Positions 44,961 to 55,132 of a stretch of 64,000 nucleotides of DNA are shown piece by piece. Positions within the stretch are counted from its first letter, which is position 1. Each line of letters begins with the position of its first letter. The stretch is taken from assembly GCA_037179335.1 (NCBI GenBank), contig JAKZHN010000019.1:558001-622000 (forward strand), given 5' to 3'. The DNA is from Cyclaneusma minus. Lineage: Eukaryota > Ascomycota > Leotiomycetes > Marthamycetales > Marthamycetaceae. Below the pieces are notes generated by a model that ran no database searches, was not told the DNA's origin, and saw nothing but the letters and a program-made list of their open reading frames with translations. The translations under genes were made by a program, and so were the position numbers.

Positions 44961-46597
44961 ATATTAGGAATTTTTTATTTTTATTAAAAAAAATCTAATT
45001 ATATTGCTAGCTATTAAATAATTAGTTTTTATTTTTAATTTTCCAAATCTATATATTTTGCTATTCCAAATTTATTAAATCCGGCCCTAATTTATATTTT
45101 AAATTTATATTATTTCATTATATTTTTTTGCCCAAATTCATAGCTATATTTATGCCAATTACCTTATATATTTATAGGAAAAAAAGCTTTTTTAATTAAT
45201 TGCAAGAAAAACAGGCTTTAATTTTTAAATGCAAAATTATAAATATTTTAAATTATATTGGGAAAATAGCTTAAATAAAATTTTTGGCTATAAAAAATAT
45301 AAAACTACTTTAAAAGCTTTTTAATTATAAATTAATTGCAAGCGAAGCAGGTTTTAAATTTATTATAAATATAAATAAAAATTTCTATAAGCATTAAAAT
45401 AGCCAAATAGGAAATGGTATTTATAATCAAAAGCGGCTAAATAGCCAAAAATTATTTCAAAAGGAATTTTTAAAAATTCTAATATATTTTTTTAATATAA
45501 ATTGTTTTTTAAAAATAATTTAGCTAAGAATTGTTTATATAATAGCTGCTAAAAATATTTTTAATTATAATATTAAAAAAATTGCTATTATTGCAAAATC
45601 CGGAAATTTTAATATTGCGTTTGCTATATTTGGAATAGCTATATAAAAAAAAAGCTAATAATGGAGCTAGTAAAAAAGCTATTTTTTTTATAAATATTGC
45701 TAATGTTTTTTCCAAAACTATTTTTGCCAAAACTATTTTTAATAAATAGCTGCGCTTTTTTTTACTGCATTTATTTTATACGTTTTCTATTTCTTAATAT
45801 CCTTTTGCTATTAAATTTATTATTTTGAAAAAAATATTAAAATTTGCAAAAACTTTTAAAATATCCAAAAATAGAATTCAAAACTAGACTCTTTAAAAAT
45901 TTAAACCAATGCCCATGCAATCCTAATATTCATTACCATATACACTCCATTCTTGCGCAAAAAATCCCAAAATTGCAAACGGACTTTCTTTCCCAATTTC
46001 TTAAATATAGTTTCCATCCAGCCTTTATAATAATATTCCCTAAATTCCGTTCACAATTATTTAAAACCTTTTGTCTTTAAATATTTAGCTTTCTCCAATT
46101 CCAGCGCTTTCAAATTATTTTAAATTTGCTTTGTAAAAAACTTTGCTATATATATTCTTAAATCTTTAAATTCAAAATAAAAAAAAACCGGAAAAATAGC
46201 TTGCATAACGGCTTTGGCAAATATAATAAATATAAATTTTTCGAAATTTTTAAACCAATTTAGACGGAAAACTGCAAAATTAGCAATTAAAATACTAGCT
46301 TAAAATAACACTAAAATATCAGCTATATACGCAAAAAATTAGCTAACTGCACAATACCAAGCAAAAAGCAATATTCTTAAAAAAAGCAATCAAATGCCAA
46401 TTTTTAATTTTAAAAAATATCAGCTCTCAAAAAATATAAAAAAAAATATTTGCGTGTTGGTTCTATTCACAAATAAGTAAAGGGGTGAAACGGTACAACG
46501 ATAGCATATACGACGGCAAGGATAAGCTAGCTGGGATTGTAATAATGCGTATTATTATATTTAGGAAAAAAGGGTTGCTGGCGCCGGCGGTTTGGAA

Positions 46598-46660
46598 ATA
46601 AAGCTATCCCTAGCCTTGGCGCTAGTATATCAGGCTCCCCGGTGCACGGGCTATCGGATG
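46598..46660 (+). repeat. Third, diverged relative of the direct repeat
   Basis: AAAGCTATCCCTAGCCTTGG and CGCTAGTATATCAGGCTCCC match the corresponding central part of copies A and B (AAAGCTATNNNCAGTCTTGG, CGCTAG). The match is short and includes transversions, so this is either a more distant family member or an older copy. Confidence 0.4.
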
Positions 46661-47393
46661 GTCTATATGCTGGCTGGAGGAACTGACATTGCGCAAAATA
46701 TTAAAATGCACCGGACCTAGCGAAAAATAAAAAATAATATCGAAAATCGTATTTATAAAAAATTCTTAAAAATAAAAACTCTTAAAAAATATAAAAAAAA
46801 ATATTGCGCAAAAGCTTGCATATTGCGCTGACCTGGCAAAAAGCAAAGAAAAATATTGTATTTAAAAATAAAAAAAAGATTGCGCTAAAAAATAGACTGG
46901 CGCAAAAAACCTTTAAAAATTAAAAAAAAAATTATTTAAAATTTTAAATAAATTGCGTTAATATAAAAACTAAAGCAGTAATATTGTAATTAATATTAGA
47001 AATAGTATGCCAATTTCATTTGCTAATTTTAAAATTTTTGCAGGCAAGGGCATAGCTAAAACTAAAATTTTAAAAATTAAAGCTGGCTAATTTTGCTAAA
47101 TTAAATTCGATTAATAATGCGCCGCATTATTCTGTATAATAAAATGCAAAAAGCGCTTTTAAAAATTATAGTTTAAAATTGGCCAATATTCAATTGCTAA
47201 ATGCTTAAATTTTTATAGCTTTAAATTAGAAAATTGCGCGTAATATGCAGGCAATATACTTTTAAAAATTTAAAAATCTATTAGCATAAAAACAAAAGAA
47301 ATCGCGGCTTGCGCAATTGCAGGCAAAGCTTTTAGAAATCTGCCTTTTTTGGACTTTGCCAATTTATATTTCTGCGAAAAAAATACTAATTAA

Positions 47394-47565
47394 TATCGAT
47401 TGGCAGGAAATAATAAAAGTTACGATTTATAAGGCAATATTGCAGGATAAATTTTTATTATAATTTAAAAAAGGAAGAAAGCTTCGTATAAAGCTTTTTT
47501 ATAAAGCTATCGCCAGTCTTGGCGCTAGCGCACGGACCACCGCTAAATACTGGCAGCATTGGTCA
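47394..47565 (+). repeat. Direct repeat, copy B (about 172 bp)
   Basis: Same order and orientation as copy A (44788-44960), beginning TATCGATTGGCAGG and ending CAGCATTGGT. This copy is richer in A/T in most of its first half (TTATAAGGCAAT against TTACGGGGCAGT), the pattern left by C-to-T mutation on either strand. A TTTTAGGCCATTTTATA word lies just before copy A (44759) and just after copy B (47604). Confidence 0.75.
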
Positions 47566-47849
47566 GACATCGTCACATGCAAAAAAAAAGGGAAAAAATA
47601 AATGGTTTTAGGCCATTTTATATCGAATATCAAAAACTCGGCCTGCAGGGAAAAAGCAACGTTGCCAAGCCCAGCTTTACAAAATCAACAACCCAACTCC
47701 ACTCCTGCACATAGTCGACGGAATGAAAATCATGATTCGGCAAACGTACTCTTCTGAGGGAGTGTTGATCTGCTCACGAGCCACAACACTTTCCATTCTC
47801 CCTCCATACATGCGCACCCATCCTCTAGAGAGCGCAATGTCATGCTGGC

Positions 47850-48145
47850 CTAGTAACCCTGAGCGCAGCCGCAGTTGTGGCAGCCTTCACCAGATGGGCA
47901 GTCGCCATCGTTGACCCACACGGAGTTGGTGTTGCATTTCAACTACGCACACGTTGTCAGTCTAACCCTCGATCTCTCCCGCGAACAGTACGTACGACGT
48001 AGCCACGGTCGGCACCCGAGCAGGCTAAATGGCCCTGGTTGTCGCAGTGCGTGCCGAGGTTGTGGTTGAGGTTAGAGTCGCAGGCAGCCATGGTAGAGGC
48101 GACCATTCCGACGAGGATAGCTGCGGTGTAGGTAACGAAATGCAT
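47850..48145 (-). CDS. Small secreted cysteine-rich protein, 80 residues
   Basis: Function not recognised; effector-like by size, secretion and cysteine content. Exons 48145-47996 and 47942-47850 join in phase 0 to 80 residues. The 53-nt intron has a GTACGT donor and GCGTAG acceptor. The signal peptide MHFVTYTAAILVGMVASTMA is followed by a mature chain of about 60 residues starting ACDSNLNHNLGTHC. The mature chain has eight cysteines, including a dense C-terminal cluster (CPSGEGCHNCGCAQGY), enough for four disulfides. There is no membrane anchor and no dibasic site in the mature part. A TATAAG box lies about 110 bp upstream. It sits 200 bp from the AT-rich island, the setting typical of fast-evolving fungal effectors. 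A role in host interaction is inference; antimicrobial or surface roles are equally possible. Confidence 0.82.
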
Positions 48146-48254
48146 GTTGAGCGTCGTTGTTGATTGGTTGTTGGAGAGTAAGTGTAGTCGATGAATGCGT
48201 CGGTTTGATGTGATGGTCAAGGAAGAAGTTGGACCAGCCTGGCGGCTTCCTCTT

Positions 48255-48260
48255 CTTATA
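48255..48260 (-). promoter_or_regulatory. TATA box of the secreted-protein gene
   Basis: TATAAG on the minus strand, about 110 bp before the ATG at 48145, in a position that would give a leader of roughly 80 nt. Confidence 0.45.
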
Positions 48261-48423
48261 GATAATCAAGAGGGCGAGATAACAGGACGGCATTTCAGAA
48301 TTCCAGGCGGCTATCAGAGTTCCATGTGCCCTCAGCTGGGGCTGAGCAGCTTCCGTAGCGTGGTGGGAAAAACCCCAAAGGGCCCACGATTACGCTGCTG
48401 CAGGATGTTCTCGGCCTCGACAA

Positions 48424-48972
48424 ATGAAACATTGCTTGATCCTGCGACTCCTTGAGGAGTCGCAGGATCAAGCAATCACCAGTTTGCCTCACCGCCAGCG
48501 GACCTTCAAACCCCGTGCGGCTCGCTGTACGTGGGAGAGCCCCAAACTCGTGGAGGCTTGTCATACAGCAGCCGCTTGCAAGGCCTTCGCCGCCGGAAAA
48601 ATTGGAGGTCCCCTCAATCAAATTGGTGATTGGACACAAATTCTGACAGAAACGGAAAAGATCTCATGCGGCATCTGGTACCTGGGACTGTCGCCTGGCA
48701 ATCCCACTGCGGCGGCCGCTGTGAACCCTAAAATCCTAGTTACGCCTGTCGTCCCGCTCCCCGCCGTCACCAATGCTGTTCCACCAGGATCACCCTCGGC
48801 CTCCCATCCGCCACACGGCCCACATCACCCAATTGCTGCTACTCCAGATGCTCAAACTGCATACGAGGCCGCTCCCGTCGACCCGGTCATGCAGGAGGGA
48901 GTGTGCTTTTGCGAACGGAGTTGGGTTCCGACTGAGGTTGACTTTGGAGTCCTTCGAGACTCAAAGTTCTGA
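48424..48972 (+). pseudogene. Copy A of a duplicated small gene, 5' end uncertain
   Basis: Family not recognised. An open frame of 182 codons whose central part, from ESPKLVEACHTAAACKAFAA through ISCGIWYLGLSPGN, matches copy B at 49629-50274. It continues into a Pro/Ala-rich tail and ends CFCERSWVPTEVDF. The upstream third runs through the 46-bp palindrome at 48431-48476 and does not resemble the start of copy B, so the original first exon appears lost or replaced. It may be a decayed gene or a surviving short gene with a new start. Confidence 0.45.
48431..48476. repeat. Perfect 46-bp palindrome (22-bp arms)
   Basis: ATTGCTTGATCCTGCGACTC and its exact reverse complement face each other, giving 22-bp arms around a 2-nt TG centre. 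The identity of the arms implies either recent origin or an active structure. It lies about 290 bp upstream of the secreted-protein start and at the head of copy A. Confidence 0.9.
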
Positions 48973-49170
48973 ACTTGAACATGGATGGATGACTTTGGAT
49001 CTTGACCGGCTCGGGCTGCTATGGATAGGCCTCGACGAAGAAGGTCTTGGGACGAATTTGGTACCCGGCTGGGCTTGATCTTGGAGTCCTTCGAGACTCG
49101 AAGTTTCGAACATGAGGTTGGACGACCGTGGATTTTGAGCGGCATGGGCTGCTATGGATAGGGCTCGATT
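48944..49170 (+). repeat. Imperfect 137-bp tandem duplication
   Basis: TTGGAGTCCTTCGAGACTC starts at 48944 and again at 49081. Each copy leads through GAACATG, a Trp-rich-looking GGATGAC/GGACGAC stretch, and GGCTGCTATGGATAGG to CTCGA. The first copy contains the end of the copy A frame. Confidence 0.7.
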
Positions 49171-49370
49171 ATCGAAGTCGATGATCGAAGTCTTACCGGA
49201 TTTTGAGTCTTTGAGATACCCCTAGTTAGCGATTTCCTAATTGAGCCTTACATTGAACCCTGAATTTCTCGATATTGAACTTGGATCGCGTAGAATGGGA
49301 CACGAAGAAAGTCTTAAGTCCCTATTAACCTAGTCCTAAGCACCGTAGTTAGCAAGGTTTTCTTCCGGAT
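49160..49370 (+). repeat. 3' flank shared by the duplicated gene pair, unit 1
   Basis: Includes CGATATTGAACTTGGATCGC and the word ACCGTAGTTAGCAAGG. It matches 50455-50641 (CGATATTGAATTTGGATTGC, ACCGTGGTTAGCAAGA) in order and orientation. The duplication therefore covers flanking sequence as well as the gene. Confidence 0.7.
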
Positions 49371-49628
49371 GGATTCGATATTTTAGATTGGCATAAACTT
49401 GTTAGGATATATTCAACGCCAATTCTCCCACCTCTTCTTTCTTTTCTCGCTTCGTCCTTCGACACAACCACAACCAACACCGCCACATTCTCAGCTCCAC
49501 AGGCACTGAGCCTCCAGAGTTTCCTCACGTTTAAAAAATCTTCAGCATACTCTTACATCAAACAACACACATCCAACTTCACCAAGACATCGACATCGCA
49601 AGGATGGCAGAAATCTCATCATTACCCC

Positions 49629-50274
49629 ATGGCTGGCAAGGCGACGCATTGCAGCGGTATTCAACACGACGTGGCCTGTGAATGGCAATGGGGTGATGTC
49701 GTAACCGCAGCCATCTACCTGACTTGGTAAAGGACGCCGTGTGCGCCCCTCGATGCTCCGTCGCCCAGCCCGACAGCCCGACGTTTGGCCACATAGGTAC
49801 TAGCCAGCCCAAAGCTAGCTGAGGCGTACAAGACCGCAGCGAGCTGCAAGGCCTTCGCGGCAGCAAAGGCTGGCGCGCCTATCGATTAAGTCCGAGATTG
49901 GACAAAGATCATGACGAAGCGAGAGAAGATCTCTTGTGGCGTCTGGTATTTGGGCTGGTCACCTAGCAATACCGTTGCTCCTTCTCCTGTGGTCCCCGTA
50001 GCGCCTATGATCCCTGAAGCCCCTTATGGTCTCTGCGACTCCTAGTGCGCCGGTCGTCCAAAATCCCCCTTTCGTCATTACTGGACCAACAAGCAAACCA
50101 CCAGGAGCGCCTCTTACCGCAAATTTGCCGCATCCCGGAAAATCTGCTCTGTCGGTGTCTGCTCCAAGTGCGCCTATATTGCCTGAATCACCTCCTCCGG
50201 CTACCAAGACGATAAATCCCGTCATCCGACTGCTCTGCAAACTGAGCGTGATCTGGGAGTTATTTGACGCTTAA
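49629..50274 (+). pseudogene. Copy B of a duplicated small gene, disabled
   Basis: Family not recognised. A coding-like first part from ATG 49629 (MAGKATHCSGIQHDVACEWQ, then WGDVVTAAIYLTW) reaches a GTAAAG donor at 49727. The frame matching copy A appears as SPKLAEAYKTAASCKAFAAA and stops at TAA 49887-49889. It resumes as DWTKIMTKREKISCGVWYLG, reaches a second stop at 50043, and the proline-rich tail continues in another frame to 50274. A typical pyrimidine-rich leader with CACAACCACAACCAACACC precedes it. An upstream ATG at 49604 in better context gives only 25 codons. The first part looks protein-like, with three tryptophans and two cysteines, so the gene probably decayed recently. Confidence 0.55.
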
Positions 50275-50454
50275 AGCTTGGAGCTTTAAGATCAAATGAC
50301 CTTGGATCGTGGATGGTTTGGGACCGGGCTGCTCTGAGCCTCTAGATAGGACTGACAGTGTCTGCCCTGCGTTTGCCGTTGTCGACGTTTGAGATGCCAC
50401 AGACTAGTTGCTCTGCGTGCGAGTACTCGGGCTTCGACGACGCGATAAGCTTCG

Positions 50455-50641
50455 AGAAGATGCGGACGATGATTCTATCGAAGTCCCACAATCCGAAGTA
50501 GCCTTAGTTAGCGGTTGAATTGAACCTTGGACTGAGCTTGCATTTTCGATATTGAATTTGGATTGCGTATCATAGGTAGGATAAGAGAATAATCACTACC
50601 AAGTCTAGAATACCGTGGTTAGCAAGACTTCCTTTCGTATA
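50455..50641 (+). repeat. 3' flank shared by the duplicated gene pair, unit 2
   Basis: Counterpart of 49160-49370, about 1.28 kb downstream, with similar order of motifs and moderate divergence. Confidence 0.7.
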
Positions 50642-51114
50642 AATGTCGCAGGTATGGTTTAGCAAGAACTTATCAGTTAGCCAGTATTAGAGGCCAGAAC
50701 ACAGCGATTACCACCATGGGCTATAGAATACAGGGATGACATTTGTCGTTTCTGCAATCGCTAACTACCAGCCTCATTTACACCCCACGAATCATCATCA
50801 TACGGTCGGGCAAGTAGGCTCCGGAAAAAGCAACTATTGTACATGGGTACTCGCTCTTGTCCATCAGTCCTGCAAATTGAAACTAATAGCACATATCCGA
50901 CGACCAGTTCGCCAAGTCCCAAAGATCTTAGACATGTTCCCGAAAGTGAAACGCCAATTACCGACATCGAGCCTTGAGCCTTGAGCCGTGCGCAGGAACA
51001 GCAAGAATAACCCGCACCATACGGAACAGCATAACGCGGGAGAAAGGGGAAATAAACTGATCATACATCCCCCAACGAAGAATCTGCCAGATATGAAGCT
51101 AGCTTCATCCAGCC
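50642..51114. other. Spacer before the second transcription factor
   Basis: The right edge of the duplicated region and the 3' flank of the minus-strand transcription-factor gene. No supported gene. Confidence 0.45.
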
Positions 51115-53644
51115 CTAGCCAGCCCCAGGAAAGATATTGTTCTGATGAAACGCCCCTGAACCGTCCAGAAAGGAGTTATGAAGCTGGCTCTGGTGGATCA
51201 GACTATCAAACAGCGCCCAGTCCACGGGGCTATCGCTCACTCCCAAGTCCGGCGGATAGGAATCCTCCATTTGGCCCATAGGCGCTTCGGGAACGCCGGA
51301 CTGCATGCCGTTGTTGGCACCTTGCCAACCCCTGTTGCTGGCATTAGGATGCTGACCCGGATGACCATGTGGTCCGGGTCCTCCCGGAGGCAGGTAGGGC
51401 GTCGAAGCACTACTCGAACCAGCTGCAACTGGCAAAGGCACGCGCTGTGGTTTCTCGGCTTTGCGCGCTCGCAATATCGCGATTGCATCTGGGGTTTCCA
51501 GTGGGGGAGCGTTCGGGTTCCTAAGTGCATGTTCTTTCTCGCGTGCGTCCCAGGCCTTGAGGGTAAGATTTACGATCGCCACAAATAGTGGATTCCAGCT
51601 GTCTGTGATGATTCGCGGGCGATGCTCGAAAGCCTGGAGAGCCTCATCCCAAGCTTCGTCTGATAGGTCTCCTGAAGTCCGGTGGCTGAGCTCGTTGATG
51701 AGGTAGACAAACGCGTCGATCTGGAAATGGACCAGTAATTGCCATCTGAAACGTGCCATGCTGGGCTTGGAAATGGTCATGTTATCAGTCCGTATCAGTG
51801 ACAGACTAGCGTTGAAGAGCATGTCCTTCTCAGCTTGAGACATGTGAGCACCTCTATCGGGATATTGGCGGGGGTGATGAGCCACCAGTCGCATTTTGTT
51901 GATTGTAACTTTACCCATGACGTACGTGATGTGATGTAGAGGGATAGATGAATCGCAGTGACGGAGATATTTCTCTTCTATCATCGTTTCAAACTCGTCG
52001 ATGAGCTTGTCTTTGGCAGCGAGTGAGACGCTGCCGCCACTGAATTTGCTCCAGCCTCCGTCGAATAAGGCAGCCTGGTTCTGACGTCGCAGCAAATATT
52101 CGATATCATATCGGATACGGCAGACTGCCATCTCCGTCATTCCGTTGTGCTCAGCTGGCGGGTCATTCATGTCTTGATTGAGATCACTGTCGTTGACATT
52201 GAGTGGAACCTTTGTGTCCCATGGCGGTGTAAGAAGAGAAGTCGCGGATCCAGCGAGCTCAGCTACGCGGCCATCGAATACCACAAGCTCCCACCAGACT
52301 CGGCGGCGCATTTCAGTGTCAAATACGCTTAGACCAAGGTCAGCTCCATCACGGTGTAGACCCATACGTTGAGCAATGCGGACAGCGACACCGCATAAGA
52401 CCCACATATTGCGAGGATCGTACCGGGGGCGTGCAGCTACCTGGGATTCGATTAGCAACATGTCCTTGATGAAACAGAGTCCTTTACATACAAGGAAAAG
52501 CAGGAGCGCTTGGAGCGTCATGAGTTCTGGAGATTTCAGGATTCCGGCGTTCAATAAAGCACATTGTGCTCCCGTGCCAAATCTTGCAAGAAGTGTATCC
52601 TTCTTCTCGCCCATGATCTTGAGGCAGTCTTCGTCAGTCGTTGACATCACTGCGCAGGCGTAAATTCCAAACATCAGAGCCTCCAGGTCTTTTGGGATGT
52701 GGTCCATGTTGCCACATGCTTCCAATATTTGTTGTTGAACTGTAGGCGCATGGAGTATCTTGACAAATGGGTTGACGTTGTCCAAGAATATCTGCCATAG
52801 CTTGAACACGTGAACGGCAGCTGGATGATAGCCTCGAAGTCGAACATTCGGTGGTTGGAATCCAAACACGATGCTACCGCCGTCTGAAAAGAGAAATCTG
52901 GACAGTGGATCGTTCTGGAGACCATCGTCGCCTCTCTGCTCATCCGCGTCATCCCGTCCAAGGAGTCTGGACTCAGGGAGCTAGAGAGACCGGTTAGCAG
53001 GGTTAAGAGGTACTGATCTCACCCGTATTCAGACTCTTTTCATGGTACTGTATTTAAGGGGCAAATGAAAGTCACGTGATGCTAACCTCATCTGCCAGAT
53101 CTGACCACAGATTGCTATACAGCCGTTAGCTTTACGAAATGGAGCACGGAACAGCACGGACTAACTTTTCCAGATACCTGGTGCCTCGACCGTTCGCTCC
53201 GGCAACCATTTTGCCGTTCTGGAATCTCATGGGGTGCGAACGCCTGGTTCCGTCTCCGCGCGCGGCCGGCGAAGCCTCGTCCATACCACTCGCACCGTCA
53301 TCGTCGAGGTCCATGTCTCCATCGTCAGTATCCTCGACAACACCGCCAAAGCTTCTCACCACGTTCTCCAGACGCCGTACTTTCTGGATCAAATAGGCCT
53401 CCTGTGCACTGCGCTTTCGACGTCTCGGTGCCGGGGTAGCCGGCACGCATTGTACGCCCGACTTCACGCAGGACGAACATGGCTGCTGTCGGTCGCACTT
53501 GACCTTGCGGCGTTGGCAGAGCGTGCACGAGATCTGGCGCGGGTTTCGAGGAGCAGGAGCAGGAGTGTCTGCTTTTCCGGAGCTTGACATGGTGGCACCA
53601 CCAGTCGGGCCAGGTGGAGCTTGTTCGTATGGTGGTGCCGACAT
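51115..53644 (-). CDS. Zn2Cys6 transcription factor with fungal TF domain
   Basis: Nuclear DNA-binding regulator; target pathway unknown, though the arrangement resembles regulators such as Bik5-type factors. Exons 53644-53166, 53114-53087, 52980-52492 and 52440-51115 join to 773 residues. The zinc cluster is residues 40-66 (CTLCQRRKVKCDRQQPC...), followed by a basic PRRRKRSAQE linker and coiled coil LIQKVRRLENVV. Exon 2 is 28 nt and supplies NNLWSDLADE, a conserved element of this family. The fungal-specific domain spans about 215-560, with NMWVLCGVAVRIAQRMGLHRD and the typical FDTEMRRRVWWELVVFDGR. The tail is Pro/Gly/His-rich. Intron 3 is 51 nt and has no in-frame stop, so retention would insert 17 residues. 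I chose ATG 53644; ATG 53668 is possible. Confidence 0.88.
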
Positions 53645-54507
53645 TGCATTCAGCGGCAGCCGAGTCATATGTATCAAAAGCCTCGGGCCTCGGACTCGAG
53701 TCGCGCGGTACACGTCTCTGCTCGGGTACAAGGTCGTTCGAGTCCAGCGTGTGAATGACTTTTGTGAAAGGTGAAGGACAAAGAGGAGTGTTTTGCTTGT
53801 GTCGGAGTTTCGGGTCGCGCCTGCCGATTTGTTTACCGGGAATGCCGATTGCCGAACAAAGATGTGCACGGGGTCCACAGACACCGTCAACCCCTTTATT
53901 CCAATCTAATTGTGATCCTCTTCACTCGCAACCTCGAGCAGATTTCTAATGCTGTACTACAACATTGAATCTACGTCTACATATACAATTACAAATATAT
54001 GTATCGTCAATTTATTGCCACCAACCCGGCTGGTATTCTGAATTTATAACCTGCCAACCATGATTCATGAACCAGTTTGTGTTTTGTCCAGTGACCACAT
54101 CGAAAGCTTGCGCTTTCAGGTTACATGATCATTGAGACAATCTAGGCAATCTCTTTATAAGGTATACCCAAACTTTCGAATTTCATTTTTCTGTTTTCCT
54201 AGTCATTACCCTGGAACCGTCTACCAAGCCTCTAGCAAAAAAACAAAACAAAAAAATGCCAACAACTCCAACTCCGCCCCGAGCAAGATTACCATCCCCT
54301 CCCGTCCTGATCATTATTGCCAGCAACAAAAGAAAAACAAAATCCAAATCCCATTGCTGCAATCTGATGTGCCAAAATCTCATTCCAATTTTCCCTCCCA
54401 TTCGGCATTCCAATCATCTCCCATTTCCAGATCATACCATATCGCATTATTCCACGCCCCCATCACTCATATCTCATCACATCCTACACCTCCTCCCAGC
54501 TCTACGT
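53645..54507. other. Promoter region of the transcription factor
   Basis: AT-rich at 53950-54260, with A-runs at 54235-54260, then C-rich toward the MARVEL gene. Plus-strand frames at 54132-54750 are antisense to the MARVEL 3' end or low-complexity. No supported gene. Confidence 0.45.
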
Positions 54508-55132
54508 CTACACCTCAATCGTCTTAGGCGCCGCACCCTTCGTCCTCTTCCAAAGCGCCGCCTCCACGCCCGCACTAACACCAAAAAGTACACAAAGCGC
54601 AATACTCAGGCCCCAAATGGCCTTCATCTCGTAGCAGATAGTGCGATCACCGCCGGCAAAGACCCAGTAGTTGATTTTGGTCAGGTTCTCACCGATAGAG
54701 GCGACGAAGCTTGTGACGCTGCCACCAGCGGCGGGGAGAGCGGGGCATGAGAGGTAGCTGAGGGGCTTGCCGACGGTTACGGAGATGACGATTAGGGCGA
54801 TGAGGAGGAGCGTGTCGATGATTACGGCGTAGAGGAAGGGGAGGTAAGAGTCCCAGTAGAGGATGAAGGAGAGGAAGATGTAGAGCGTGGCAATGCATGT
54901 CTGGGGGAGGTGTTAGCTGAATGTTCACACTTCAATGATTAGGAAAGCTTGGAGAGGGGATACGCACAACGCTGAGAGTGCCGACAAGCTCACTGGGAGG
55001 CGAGACGTTGGTTTCGACGATTTCAGAAATGAAATTAGAAGTCATGCCAATGATAGCGATGAGGCAGGCGGCCTGCATGCCTCTCATCACAGTGAAAGTG
55101 GCGCCGAGCGCACCGAAGTTTGGGCCCTGCAT
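54508..55132 (-). CDS. MARVEL-like four-helix membrane protein
   Basis: Predicted integral membrane protein of the MARVEL type, a group linked to plasma-membrane eisosome or vesicle organisation in fungi (family knowledge; role here inferred). Exons 55132-54968 and 54900-54508 join in phase 0 to 185 residues. Four hydrophobic helices are visible: GMQAACLIAIIGMTSNFI, IATLYIFLSFILYW with the adjacent DSYLPFLYAVII, TLLLIALIVISVTV, and the last IWGLSIALCVLFGVSAGVEA. A loop before the last helix holds CPALPAAGGSVTSFVAS and the ending is KRTKGAAPKTIEV. The 67-nt intron uses a GTGCGT donor and CCCCAG acceptor. Confidence 0.82.

Larger units (their letters stand above)
44082..47650. other. AT-rich, RIP-like repeat island
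   Basis: A sharp shift to A/T-dominated sequence, with long runs such as AAAATATAAAAAAA, begins just after 44081. It ends near 47650, where ordinary composition returns. There are no plausible coding frames. Islands of higher GC inside it correspond to repeat copies: the MITE ends at 44192-44280 and 44622-44725, the direct repeats at 44788-44960 and 47394-47565, and a patch at about 46480-46720. Transition-only differences between the direct repeats fit repeat-induced point mutation of former mobile DNA. The original element cannot be named because no transposase or polymerase motif survives. Confidence 0.85.

Noticed and set aside
54132..54750. Plus-strand frames opposite the MARVEL 3' end
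   Set aside because: They are shadows of the antisense coding exon or A/C-rich low complexity.
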